This document shows, piece after piece, positions 28,892 to 36,465 of a stretch of DNA of 64,000 bases. The notes beneath the pieces were generated by a model. It ran no database searches and was not told where the DNA came from. It saw only the letters and a program-made list of their open reading frames with translations. This DNA is from Flavobacteriales bacterium (GTDB lineage Bacteria; Bacteroidota; Bacteroidia; Flavobacteriales_D; Crocinitomicaceae). The position numbers and the translations under genes are program-made. The number at the start of each line of letters is the position of its first letter. Positions within the stretch are counted from its first letter, which is position 1. The DNA lies in contig CANFJL010000002.1 in NCBI GenBank assembly GCA_947447525.1, positions 124,001 through 188,000 on the forward strand. Reading direction: 5' to 3'.

Positions 28892-28900
28892 TCAACGGCT
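28892..28900 (-). repeat. Retron a1 inverted repeat
   Basis: The minus strand reads AGCCGTTGA and pairs exactly with a2 at 28748-28756. It starts 10 bases after the last base of the DnaB-like stop codon. Confidence 0.85.
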
Positions 28901-28909
28901 CTTATACTA

Positions 28910-29950
28910 TTAAAAAGGATTTTCCTCCTCATCCAAATTTAGTTTTCGATCTTTTCTAATTTGAAATCTACTTTTTCCTTCTTCAAAAGGAGCCAATTTG
29001 CTCTTTGCGAAATCGACATTGAATTTAAGTGTAGTTAAGGAACCAAATCTATTTTTCGCTAAAATCAATTCCATCATGGCCAACGTAGATTCATTATACT
29101 CATCTATTAACAAGCCATAATATTCAGGCCTATAAACAAAGAACACCTTATCTGCATCCTGTTCAATACCCCCGCTTTCCCTAATGTCACTTAGTACAGG
29201 CCTTCTATCACCTCCCCTCATTTCAACACTTCTGTTTAGTTGACTTGAAGCAATTATACACACCTTCAATTCTAGCGCAATCTTCTTCAAAGTCCGACTA
29301 ATGTAACCCACCTCGAGAACACGACTGTTTCGATAGCGCTTAGAAGATAGCATTTGCAAATAATCAATAATAATTACCTTAACGCCCTTTTCTCTAACCA
29401 TTTTCTCACAATAATGGAACAATTCGGTCATCGATTCGATTTGTCGATCGTAAAATGAAAGATGAAGCGCAGAAAAATACGACTTTAATAATTTCAAATC
29501 ATCCGCATTCACTCTTTTAAAATCAGCTGGATTATGCAGCGGAATCGGTCGCTCTAGAAAACCATTGGCAATCCTATACATCAAAGCAGTACTCGTCAAG
29601 TCAAATGAAAAATAGAGCACCTGAGTTTGCAATGAAATCCTAGTCGCAAGATCTAACAGAACTAGCGATTTGCCCATACCGGGTCTTCCGCCAACTATTA
29701 TATATTCCCCTAGACTGAGTCCACCTAGCTGACTATCATAATTCGACCAACCTGTGGGAATAAGTTCATTAGAATTTCCCTCGCTATCATCAATGGTCTC
29801 CTCTAAACATTTTAATATGGTTCTAGAGGTATAATCATCGGTTTCACTTAAACTAGGTTCCGCTATGAGCTCCTTCAATCTATCGAGTAAAATCCCGTTT
29901 TCTGGAGGGAAATCTATTAATATATTCTGTATTTTATCTTGAATGGTCAT
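28910..29950 (-). CDS. DnaB-like RecA-fold ATPase, short form, retron-linked
   Basis: A 346-residue protein with the DnaB C-terminal ATPase fold. It has the GGLSLGEYIIVGGRPGMGKS Walker A region (76-95), FSFD at 114-117 where DnaB usually has FSLE (catalytic Glu), Walker B IIIDYLQM (193-200), SSQLNR (235-240) and DIRESGGIEQDAD (255-267). The N-terminal primase-binding domain of true DnaB is missing; only about 70 residues precede the core. A replicative helicase is therefore unlikely. The frame is open to 30037, but I chose the ATG at 29950 because the earlier part reads as non-conserved, AT-rich sequence. The stop is 10 bases before the retron a1 repeat, so it is probably co-transcribed with the retron and acts as its partner or effector. 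Confidence 0.82.
   Translation of the reverse strand: MTIQDKIQNILIDFPPENGILLDRLKELIAEPSLSETDDYTSRTILKCLEETIDDSEGNSNELIPTGWSNYDSQLGGLSLGEYIIVGGRPGMGKSLVLLDLATRISLQTQVLYFSFDLTSTALMYRIANGFLERPIPLHNPADFKRVNADDLKLLKSYFSALHLSFYDRQIESMTELFHYCEKMVREKGVKVIIIDYLQMLSSKRYRNSRVLEVGYISRTLKKIALELKVCIIASSQLNRSVEMRGGDRRPVLSDIRESGGIEQDADKVFFVYRPEYYGLLIDEYNESTLAMMELILAKNRFGSLTTLKFNVDFAKSKLAPFEEGKSRFQIRKDRKLNLDEEENPF
28934..28941 (-). promoter_or_regulatory. Possible internal promoter for the retron RNA
   Basis: The minus strand reads TAAATTTG, an exact TAnnTTTG box inside the end of the DnaB-like gene, 33 bases before a1. A start about 4 bases after it would give a retron RNA with a leader of roughly 28 bases. 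No -33 motif is present at the usual distance, so chance is possible. Confidence 0.3.
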
Positions 29951-29972
29951 AAAACTTTGATTTGCACTTGAT

Positions 29973-29990
29973 AGACAATTATGAAGCCAA
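29973..29990 (-). promoter_or_regulatory. Imperfect sigma-54 (-24/-12) element upstream of the DnaB-like gene
   Basis: The minus strand reads TTGGCTTCATAATTGTCT. TGGC and TTG stand with the correct 7-base spacing of the sigma-54 consensus TGGCACG-N4-TTGC, but the -12 C is a T. Transcription would begin about 14 bases before the ATG at 29950. It is of interest because a sigma-54 activator is encoded in the same cluster. Confidence 0.3.
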
Positions 29991-30193
29991 AGTAAAAACA
30001 CCCTATTTATCTCAATATAATTTAAATAATATATCAAATTTTGAAAAACATAATATATTTTGATATTATAAAACCTTTTTTATGAGAACTAAAACACTAC
30101 TTTTTGAATTAATATTTCTAAAATCAATATCTTCCTGATTCACTTTCTAAATAATTAGTATTTTCGTTCTGTTGAATTCATTAATCCATCATC

Positions 30194-31579
30194 ATGTTAT
30201 CAAGTGCTGCTATTGCTTTTTTCAAATCCATTGTTGGTGATGAAATGTCAATTTCCCAGGAAGATCTTTTACATTATGGACATGATGAGACCGAAGATTT
30301 GTCTTTCCCTCCTCATGTAGTATTAAAGCCTGCAAATCCTCAAGAAATATCAAGCATCCTTAAATATTGCAATGAGCATAAAATTCCAGTCACACCAGCA
30401 GGAGCACGAACTGGACTTAGTGGTGGTTCTTTACCGATTTATGGCGGAGTGTTACTCTCCATGGAAAAATTCAATAAAATATTAAATATTGATGAGAAAA
30501 ACCATCAAGTAATTACAGAACCTGGAGTTATCACCGAAGTATTACAGAATACTGTCAAGGAGAAAGGACTCTTTTACCCTCCGGATCCTGCGAGTAAAGG
30601 CTCTTGTTTTATTGGAGGAAATGTCGCCGAAAATTCTGGAGGTCCAAAAGCGGTGAAATACGGAGTAACCAATGAATATGTCCTCAATCTAGAAATTGTG
30701 TTGCCTACAGGAGAAATTATTTGGACAGGCGCTAATGTTTTAAAAAATGCCACAGGATATAATCTCACTCAATTAATTGTAGGTTCTGAGGGCACACTTG
30801 CAGTTGTTACAAAAATTGTCTTAAAACTCTTACCACACCCAACGCACAATCTATTAATGTTAGTTCCATTTTACGATGCAGGTCAAGCGTGTGAGGCAGT
30901 AGCGGCGATATTCCAAGCAGGAATAACCCCAAGTGGTCTAGAATTCATGGAGCGGGACGCATTAATTTGGACTCAGAATTTCATTGGAGAAAGCACAATT
31001 CCCATTGCGGATAACCATGCAGCGCATCTATTGATTGAGGTAGATGGTTTTGATTCTGAAATTTTAATGAGCGACTGCGAAAAAATCATGACCGTGCTAG
31101 AATCCTATTCTCATGATGAAATTTTATTTGCTGAATCAGAGGCTCAAAAAAACACCTTATGGACCTTGCGCAGAAAAGCAGGTGAAGCCGTAAAGTCTCA
31201 ATCTATTTATAAGGAAGAAGATACTGTAGTGCCCCGATATCAATTGCCTGAATTACTTTATCATATAAAAAAAATAGGCGCTAAATATGGATTTCAATCC
31301 GTTTGTTATGGACATGCTGGAGACGGAAATTTACATGTGAATATCATTAAAGGGAATTTAAGCAATGCTTTTTGGAACGATGAATTACCTATTGCTATTA
31401 GAGAATTATTTACAGAAGTTGTTCGTTTAGGCGGAACCATCTCAGGTGAACATGGAATCGGACTTGTACAAAAACCGTATATGGATATTGCTTTTTTAGA
31501 GGTGAGTTTAAATTTAATGCGGGAAATTAAAAAAGTGTTTGACCCGAACAACATCTTGAATCCAGGTAAAATATTCTAA
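30194..31579 (+). CDS. FAD-linked 2-hydroxyacid oxidase (GlcD/D-lactate dehydrogenase type)
   Basis: A 461-residue flavoprotein. The N-terminal FAD-binding type 4 domain has PVTPAGARTGLSGG (about 75-88), ITEPGV and PPDPASKGSCFIGGNVAENSGG (about 129-150). The C-terminal FAD-oxidase domain has CYGHAGDGNLHVN (about 373-385) and GGTISGEHGIG (about 415-425) with the catalytic histidines, and ends IKKVFDPNNILNPGKIF. It oxidises glycolate, D-lactate or a related 2-hydroxyacid to the keto acid. GlcE/GlcF subunits are not adjacent, so it may act alone like D-LDH. It diverges from the retron locus and its end overlaps the SDR gene by 4 bases. Confidence 0.9.
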   Translation: MLSSAAIAFFKSIVGDEMSISQEDLLHYGHDETEDLSFPPHVVLKPANPQEISSILKYCNEHKIPVTPAGARTGLSGGSLPIYGGVLLSMEKFNKILNIDEKNHQVITEPGVITEVLQNTVKEKGLFYPPDPASKGSCFIGGNVAENSGGPKAVKYGVTNEYVLNLEIVLPTGEIIWTGANVLKNATGYNLTQLIVGSEGTLAVVTKIVLKLLPHPTHNLLMLVPFYDAGQACEAVAAIFQAGITPSGLEFMERDALIWTQNFIGESTIPIADNHAAHLLIEVDGFDSEILMSDCEKIMTVLESYSHDEILFAESEAQKNTLWTLRRKAGEAVKSQSIYKEEDTVVPRYQLPELLYHIKKIGAKYGFQSVCYGHAGDGNLHVNIIKGNLSNAFWNDELPIAIRELFTEVVRLGGTISGEHGIGLVQKPYMDIAFLEVSLNLMREIKKVFDPNNILNPGKIF

Positions 31580-32628
31580 TCAATTCCACTGGCTAGGATT
31601 AGATCAATCATTTTGTCGTCCATATCTAGTTGTAATTCCTCACTATCCTTAAGAAGAACTTGTGTGTGACGATCATCAAAACTTTTATCTGTTGCAAGAT
31701 ATGGCTTGTAAATCCAAAGCAATTCATTCAACATACGTTCTTTAATTGTTAAATCATGCATACCAATCAACGGGTCTGTTGTTATTGTTAATTGATCATA
31801 TTGCATTAAAAACTTAATTCTACTTAGAATATATTGATTTGTCGGAGGATTTGGATTCGTAACATGGAAAATCTGTTCATTGTCTCCAAGAGCATGAACT
31901 GCCAAAAGTACTTTTACTACATAATCAATCGGCACCAGATTAGAGGTGCCTTTTGCTGATGCAATAATCCTGAATAATTCATTTGAACAACCATCGCGCA
32001 AAGCCCGTTTTTTGAATACGGATAAGGCTCTTAAGAAACCGTAAATCGCAAAATTAGAATCTGCTCGACCTGTCTTTGAGTCTCCAACAATTATTGAAGG
32101 ACGAACAATATTAACCTTCATTCTATTTTTATATTCCATTACAGCTCGTTCAGCAAAAACCTTTGAAAGTTCGTATGGATTATGACAATCTTGATTTTCA
32201 GAATACAATTCCTCCACTCCATTCATTTCCTTACCTAAAGTATAGGCCGTACTTACTTGAATAAAATGCTTAACACTTAGTTTCTCTGATAATTCTAAGG
32301 TGTTTTTTGTTCCTTCCAAATTAATTTGCATCAATTCCGCCTCTAATTCTTCATCAAATTTAACCATGGCAGCCAAATGATAAACAATATCTATTAATCC
32401 ATTATTTTCATTTATAAAACCAACTGATTGTCCTAGATTTTTGTGCGTAATATCACCTTTAATAATTGTGATTCTTTTGAGTTCTTCGGAATTAAACTTA
32501 GATAGTAGTTGTTTAACTTTTCGGTCACTTCTCGCTAATACCATAACTGAATGACCTTGACGAATCAATTCACTTACGAGAATCCCCCCTAAAAAACCTG
32601 TACCACCTGTGACTAAAAAGCGTTTCAT
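31576..32628 (-). CDS. NAD-dependent epimerase/extended SDR family protein
   Basis: A 350-residue extended short-chain dehydrogenase. The Rossmann motif VTGGTGFLGG lies at about 5-14, the active-site YxxxK at NPYELSKVFAER, and VRPSIIVGD follows. The family includes sugar-nucleotide epimerases, thioester reductases and ketoreductases; the helical C-terminus does not settle which. The ATG at 32628 was preferred to a TTG at 32637. It lies 28 bases downstream of the small membrane protein gene and may be the last gene of the hutH operon. The substrate is unknown. Confidence 0.82.
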   Translation of the reverse strand: MKRFLVTGGTGFLGGILVSELIRQGHSVMVLARSDRKVKQLLSKFNSEELKRITIIKGDITHKNLGQSVGFINENNGLIDIVYHLAAMVKFDEELEAELMQINLEGTKNTLELSEKLSVKHFIQVSTAYTLGKEMNGVEELYSENQDCHNPYELSKVFAERAVMEYKNRMKVNIVRPSIIVGDSKTGRADSNFAIYGFLRALSVFKKRALRDGCSNELFRIIASAKGTSNLVPIDYVVKVLLAVHALGDNEQIFHVTNPNPPTNQYILSRIKFLMQYDQLTITTDPLIGMHDLTIKERMLNELLWIYKPYLATDKSFDDRHTQVLLKDSEELQLDMDDKMIDLILASGID

Positions 32629-32656
32629 AAATTGCAAATTATTTTTCTAAGCTTGA

Positions 32657-33172
32657 TTATTTCAAAAAAGTTAGATTTCTTGAATACATCAAGATAAAAA
32701 TAAATGCAAAAAAAGCATTTATCACCAACATTTCCGTCGGAACAAATGCTGGATTAACAAATAAATAAGTTTGTGCTAAATATACTAAAGAATAAACGAT
32801 ATACAAATGAAAACCCAATCGTTTTCCTTGAAACATAAATAATGCAGCAAGCGAACCTATAGCGGCAACAGATAAAGAAACAAGATGAAAACCAGTGAAA
32901 TTAGCATACATAGCATCAGTTAAATATTGTATTTTTTGCATCAGAGAGGCTAAATAATACATTTTTATTTCTAACATTTGATTCATTGATGTTGCCAGCA
33001 CGACTTTAGATTGCTTAATTTCTTCCACCGAAGGCTTTCCCATCAACAAGGTAAATAAACTACTTGTTATTGTAAGACCTGTATTACACCAAGTTAAAAT
33101 GATTAAAACAAATAAAAATCTAGGAGGCCTCGACTTTACACCTAATTCATCAGATTGTTCTAAATTATTCAT
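32657..33172 (-). CDS. Four-helix membrane protein of unknown function
   Basis: A 171-residue protein. A charged N-terminus is followed by hydrophobic segments at about 19-43, 92-113, 119-138 and 144-165, with a soluble helical loop of about 45 residues after the first. I do not recognise a family. The start overlaps the hutH stop by 4 bases (ATGA type), so it is translated with hutH. A transport or membrane-anchoring role for the ammonia-lyase product cannot be shown from sequence. Confidence 0.7.
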   Translation of the reverse strand: MNNLEQSDELGVKSRPPRFLFVLIILTWCNTGLTITSSLFTLLMGKPSVEEIKQSKVVLATSMNQMLEIKMYYLASLMQKIQYLTDAMYANFTGFHLVSLSVAAIGSLAALFMFQGKRLGFHLYIVYSLVYLAQTYLFVNPAFVPTEMLVINAFFAFIFILMYSRNLTFLK

Positions 33173-34659
33173 ATTTTCATTTTATTAATTACAAAATTTT
33201 TCGCGTTAACCATATCAATATGGCAATTTCGATCAGCCTTTAAAAAACGCACCTCTTTTCTGAATTGCGAGAATAAATCTTCTAATTTAGAAGAAGACGT
33301 CATCGGGCGTCTAAACTCCAATGCTTGCGCAGCATTTATAAGTTCAACCCCCATAATGGCGTAACAATTATCAATAATTCGATGCAGTTTTGTAGCTGCA
33401 TTTGCGCCCATACTCACATGATCTTCTTGTCCATTACTTGAATCTATAGTATCAACAGAGGCCGGAGTACACAATTGTTTATTTTGACTCACCATTGCTG
33501 CACAGGCATAATGTACAATCATTAACCCAGAATTCAAACCAGCATTTTCAATTAAAAAAGCAGGCAATGCTCTGGTTCCAGAAATTAATTTGTAGGTTCT
33601 TCGCTCAGAAATACTCCCCATTTCAGCAAGTGCAATGGCTAAAAAGTCCAAGGACAAAGCCAAAGGTTGTCCATGGAAATTTCCTGCAGACACCACATCA
33701 TCGTCATCAGGAAAAATAGTAGGATTATCCGTTACTGCGTTAATTTCCCTTTCAACTATTTTAGCGCAATGATCAAAAACATCCTTTGAAGCTCCATGAA
33801 CTTGTGGTATGCATCTAAAAGAATATGGGTCCTGAACATGTGCTTTAGATCGATTGAGCAATTCACTTCCGTCCATAATTTGACGGAAATAAGATGCTAC
33901 TTCAATTTGACCCACTTGATTCCTTATTTCGTTAACATTAGATTGAAATGGCTCTTTTCGACCATCAAAGGCATCCAAAGATAATGCCGCAATGTTGTTA
34001 AATTTAAACCACATAGTAGAGCAATGATGCACGGCGTAAGTGGCATAAGCACTCATAAACTGAGTCCCATTCAATAGCGCTAAACCTTCTTTTGACTTTA
34101 AAACTAAAGGAGAAATCCCCAATTTAAGATGTAAATCTTTAGCTGACATTTTCTGGCCCTTGTAATATATTTCGCCCTCACCAATCAAACCTAAAGATAT
34201 ATGCGCTAAAGGCGCTAAATCACCCGAGGCTCCTAAACTTCCTAACTCGAATACTAAAGGTAAAATGTCATTATTATAAAAAAACAAGAGGCGCTCAACT
34301 GTCAATAGATCAACCCCAGAATTTCCATGCGCTAAGCCTATAGCTTTAAGCAGTAAAATACGTTTAATCATTTCATGTGGGATTTCAGCGCCCATTCCGC
34401 ACGCATGAGAAACAACTAGATTTCTTTGAAGTTCACCTAAATCAACCGCTGAAATAGCCGTATTACATAAGGATCCAAACCCTGTATTAATACCATAAAT
34501 TAACTGATCTGAATTGGCTATTTTTTCATCTAAATAAGAGCGACACTTATTAATCGCCTCCTTAGCTGACTCATTTAATTCAACTTGGCAATTAGACGCT
34601 AAAATCTCTTCAAATTTATTTAGACTTATCCATTGATTATTAATGTAGTAAATAGACAT
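33169..34659 (-). CDS. hutH: Histidine ammonia-lyase
   Basis: A 496-residue MIO-type lyase. The ASG tripeptide that forms the MIO prosthetic group is A144-S145-G146 in GSLGASGDLAPL. Other family marks are YGINTGFGSL (about 55-64), SHACGMG (84-90), QDPYSFRCIPQVHG and GNFHGQPLAL, plus the C-terminal DTIDSSNGQEDHVSMGANA. The sequence fits HutH better than Flavobacterium tyrosine ammonia-lyase, which has different residues at these motifs. The enzyme deaminates L-histidine to urocanate. No hutU, hutI or hutG is nearby, so either the pathway is split or the product has another use. It is downstream of hemB by 10 bases. Confidence 0.9.
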   Translation of the reverse strand: MSIYYINNQWISLNKFEEILASNCQVELNESAKEAINKCRSYLDEKIANSDQLIYGINTGFGSLCNTAISAVDLGELQRNLVVSHACGMGAEIPHEMIKRILLLKAIGLAHGNSGVDLLTVERLLFFYNNDILPLVFELGSLGASGDLAPLAHISLGLIGEGEIYYKGQKMSAKDLHLKLGISPLVLKSKEGLALLNGTQFMSAYATYAVHHCSTMWFKFNNIAALSLDAFDGRKEPFQSNVNEIRNQVGQIEVASYFRQIMDGSELLNRSKAHVQDPYSFRCIPQVHGASKDVFDHCAKIVEREINAVTDNPTIFPDDDDVVSAGNFHGQPLALSLDFLAIALAEMGSISERRTYKLISGTRALPAFLIENAGLNSGLMIVHYACAAMVSQNKQLCTPASVDTIDSSNGQEDHVSMGANAATKLHRIIDNCYAIMGVELINAAQALEFRRPMTSSSKLEDLFSQFRKEVRFLKADRNCHIDMVNAKNFVINKMKI

Positions 34660-34669
34660 ATTTAATGTA

Positions 34670-35641
34670 TTACTTTTTATTAAATTTAGCGAAATCTTTA
34701 GCGAAATAGGTCAGAATACCATCAGCTCCTGCCCTTCTTATACTCAACAATATTTCAGCAACTGCTAATTCATAATTCAACCAGCCTTTTTCAGCGGCTG
34801 CAATTACCATAGCGCATTCTCCGCTAACATTATAGGCGGTAATTGGAATTGGAAAATTTTCTTTCATCAAGTGAATTATATCCAAATAGGCTAAAGCTGG
34901 TTTAACCATTAACATATCTGCACCTTCTTCCATATCCAATTGACCTTCAAGAAGTGCTTCCCTTTTATTCGCTGGATTCATTTGATATGTTTTTTTATCT
35001 CCTGATTTTGGCGCAGAATTTAAAGCATCTCTGAAAGGACCATAAAAAGCACTTGCATATTTTGCCGTGTAAGACATAATACTTGTATCTGTATGTCCCG
35101 CTATATCTAGCGCTTCACGAATTACACCAACCCTGCCATCCATCATGTCTGAAGGACCAATAATATCAACTCCTGCTTGTGCTTGAGCAACTGCCATTTT
35201 AGCTAAAATGCTCAGTGTTTCATCATTAACTATTTTTCCATCAATCACAAGGCCATCATGTCCATCAGATGAATAAGGATCCATAGCGACATCACTCATA
35301 ATGACCATTTCAGGAAATCTTTCTTTAAGTTCACGAATAGCATTCAGATAGAAATTATCTTGTGCATAGCTATAACTGGCTATCTTATCTTTTAAAGATT
35401 CATCAACTGCAGGAAATAGATCATAACTATAAATACCTAAATTCATACAAGCTTCCACTTCTGGAATTAGCGTATCTATGGACCACCTGAAATTGTTAGG
35501 CAAAGAACCTATCTCTTCCTTTATCCCAATTCCATCTTTTAAGAAAATAGGATAAATAAGATGTTGAACTCCTAATTGAGTTTCCTCTAACATATTACGA
35601 ATAGCGCGGGACTTTCGGTTTCTTCTCGGACGAATATTCAT
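34670..35641 (-). CDS. hemB: Delta-aminolevulinic acid dehydratase (porphobilinogen synthase)
   Basis: A 323-residue enzyme of normal length. It joins two 5-aminolevulinate molecules to porphobilinogen in tetrapyrrole synthesis. Motifs are RPRRNRKS at the N-terminus, YPIFLKDG, YSSDGHDGLV for the metal-site region, and the two Schiff-base lysines in YTAKYASAFYGPFRDA and MVKPALAYLD. The usual triple-cysteine zinc site is replaced by DVAMDPYSSDGHDG, which suggests a magnesium-dependent type. The gene lies 8 bases after fabG and 10 before hutH. Heme synthesis is also represented by hemF at the far end of the window. Confidence 0.95.
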   Translation of the reverse strand: MNIRPRRNRKSRAIRNMLEETQLGVQHLIYPIFLKDGIGIKEEIGSLPNNFRWSIDTLIPEVEACMNLGIYSYDLFPAVDESLKDKIASYSYAQDNFYLNAIRELKERFPEMVIMSDVAMDPYSSDGHDGLVIDGKIVNDETLSILAKMAVAQAQAGVDIIGPSDMMDGRVGVIREALDIAGHTDTSIMSYTAKYASAFYGPFRDALNSAPKSGDKKTYQMNPANKREALLEGQLDMEEGADMLMVKPALAYLDIIHLMKENFPIPITAYNVSGECAMVIAAAEKGWLNYELAVAEILLSIRRAGADGILTYFAKDFAKFNKK

Positions 35642-35649
35642 TTCAAAAA

Positions 35650-36396
35650 TTACATTAACATCCCACCACAGACATGAAGGGTTTGACCCGTAATATACGC
35701 AGACATATCAGAAGCTAGAAAAACAGTAGCATTAGCAACATCTATTGGTTGCCCACCTCTTTTTAATGGAATTGAATTTCTCCAAGTTTCTACCACTGCT
35801 TGATCTAACACTTCCGTCATTTCCGTTTCAATAAACCCAGGTGCGATAGCATTACATCTAATATTTCTAGAACCTAATTCAGCAGCAATAGACTTAGTAA
35901 ATCCGATTAATCCTGCTTTTGAAGCCGCATAATTTGATTGACCTGCATTTCCTTTAACACCAACTACAGATGACATATTGATAATAGAACCACTTCTTGC
36001 TTTGAGCATAGGTCTTTGGACCGCCTTTGTCATGTTAAAAGCTGATTTCAAATTGGTGTTGATTACTTCATCCCATTGCTCTTCAGTCATGCGCATCAGC
36101 AAAGTGTCTCTTGTTATTCCTGCATTATTAACGAGAACATCAATAGTTCCATATTCCGCAACAATATCATCAACCAATTTTTGCGCATCATCATATTTAG
36201 AAGCATCAGATTTAAATCCTTTTGCTTTACCACCGTTTGCCGTAAGTTCATTTACTAAAGCATTTGCTTTTTCTTCTGAAGAAAGATAAGTAAATATTAC
36301 TGTAGCTCCTTGTTGAACACATTCCGTAGCAATAGCTTTTCCAATGCCTCTTGATGCACCGGTTATCAATACAATTTTATTGTCTAAAAGTCCCAT
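35650..36396 (-). CDS. fabG: 3-oxoacyl-[ACP] reductase
   Basis: A 248-residue SDR. The motifs are LITGASRGIGKAIA (cofactor binding, about 10-23), DVLVNNAGIT (about 86-95), catalytic serine in NMSSVVG, and YAASKAG (YxxxK). The end is ITGQTLHVCGGMLM, typical of FabG. It reduces beta-ketoacyl-ACP with NADPH in fatty acid synthesis. The ATG at 36396 was chosen, because the upstream frame to 36411 begins with a GTG and five residues with no family match. It has its own -7 promoter box and heads the group with hemB and hutH. Confidence 0.92.
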   Translation of the reverse strand: MGLLDNKIVLITGASRGIGKAIATECVQQGATVIFTYLSSEEKANALVNELTANGGKAKGFKSDASKYDDAQKLVDDIVAEYGTIDVLVNNAGITRDTLLMRMTEEQWDEVINTNLKSAFNMTKAVQRPMLKARSGSIINMSSVVGVKGNAGQSNYAASKAGLIGFTKSIAAELGSRNIRCNAIAPGFIETEMTEVLDQAVVETWRNSIPLKRGGQPIDVANATVFLASDMSAYITGQTLHVCGGMLM

Positions 36397-36413
36397 ATTT
36401 ATATTTTTCACTA

Positions 36414-36421
36414 CAAAGATA
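36414..36421 (-). promoter_or_regulatory. Promoter -7 box of fabG
   Basis: The minus strand reads TATCTTTG, an exact TAnnTTTG match 17 bases before the ATG at 36396. Confidence 0.5.
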
Positions 36422-36452
36422 AAGATAATGTTATTTAGCAGCAGTAATTCCT

Positions 36453-36460
36453 TATTTTTG
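36453..36460 (+). promoter_or_regulatory. Promoter -7 box of the papain-like hydrolase
   Basis: TATTTTTG, an exact TAnnTTTG match that ends 5 bases before the ATG at 36466. It predicts a leaderless or nearly leaderless mRNA and lies divergent to the fabG promoter. Confidence 0.45.
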
Positions 36461-36465
36461 ATCTT

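Larger units (their letters stand above)
28748..28900 (-). ncRNA. Retron msr-msd non-coding RNA
   Basis: About 153 bases between the DnaB-like stop and the RT start, closed by a perfect 9-base inverted repeat (AGCCGTTGA/TCAACGGCT). After a1 comes TTAG, giving a candidate branching G at 28888. Two msr hairpins follow: GAGTC/GACTT (28880-28864, 7-base loop) and a 7-bp stem GGTTGTG/CGCAACC with a TTCT loop (28861-28844). The msd part holds AGAAT/ATTCT with an inner GGGGC/GCCTC stem (28827-28801). A competing 7-bp stem CATTCTT/AAGAATG has a 15-base loop (28806-28778). This order of a1, msr hairpins, msd hairpin and a2 directly before an RT is the retron layout. The exact msDNA ends need RNA and DNA mapping. 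Confidence 0.85.

Noticed and set aside
26068-28900. Type III CRISPR association suggested by the CARF domain
   Set aside because: No repeat-spacer array and no cas genes were found, and the CARF domain aligns with RtcR instead.
28910-30037. The longer 375-residue version of the DnaB-like protein, and the idea that it is the replicative DnaB
   Set aside because: The first 29 residues are AT-rich and unlike the family, and the primase-binding N-terminal domain is missing.
33169-34659. Tyrosine ammonia-lyase as an alternative call for hutH
   Set aside because: The SHACGMG, CIPQVHG and DTIDSSNGQEDHVS segments fit HutH better than the Flavobacterium TAL I recall.
35978-36289. A 103-residue plus-strand ORF antisense to fabG
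   Set aside because: It is antisense to conserved FabG motifs and has no independent support.
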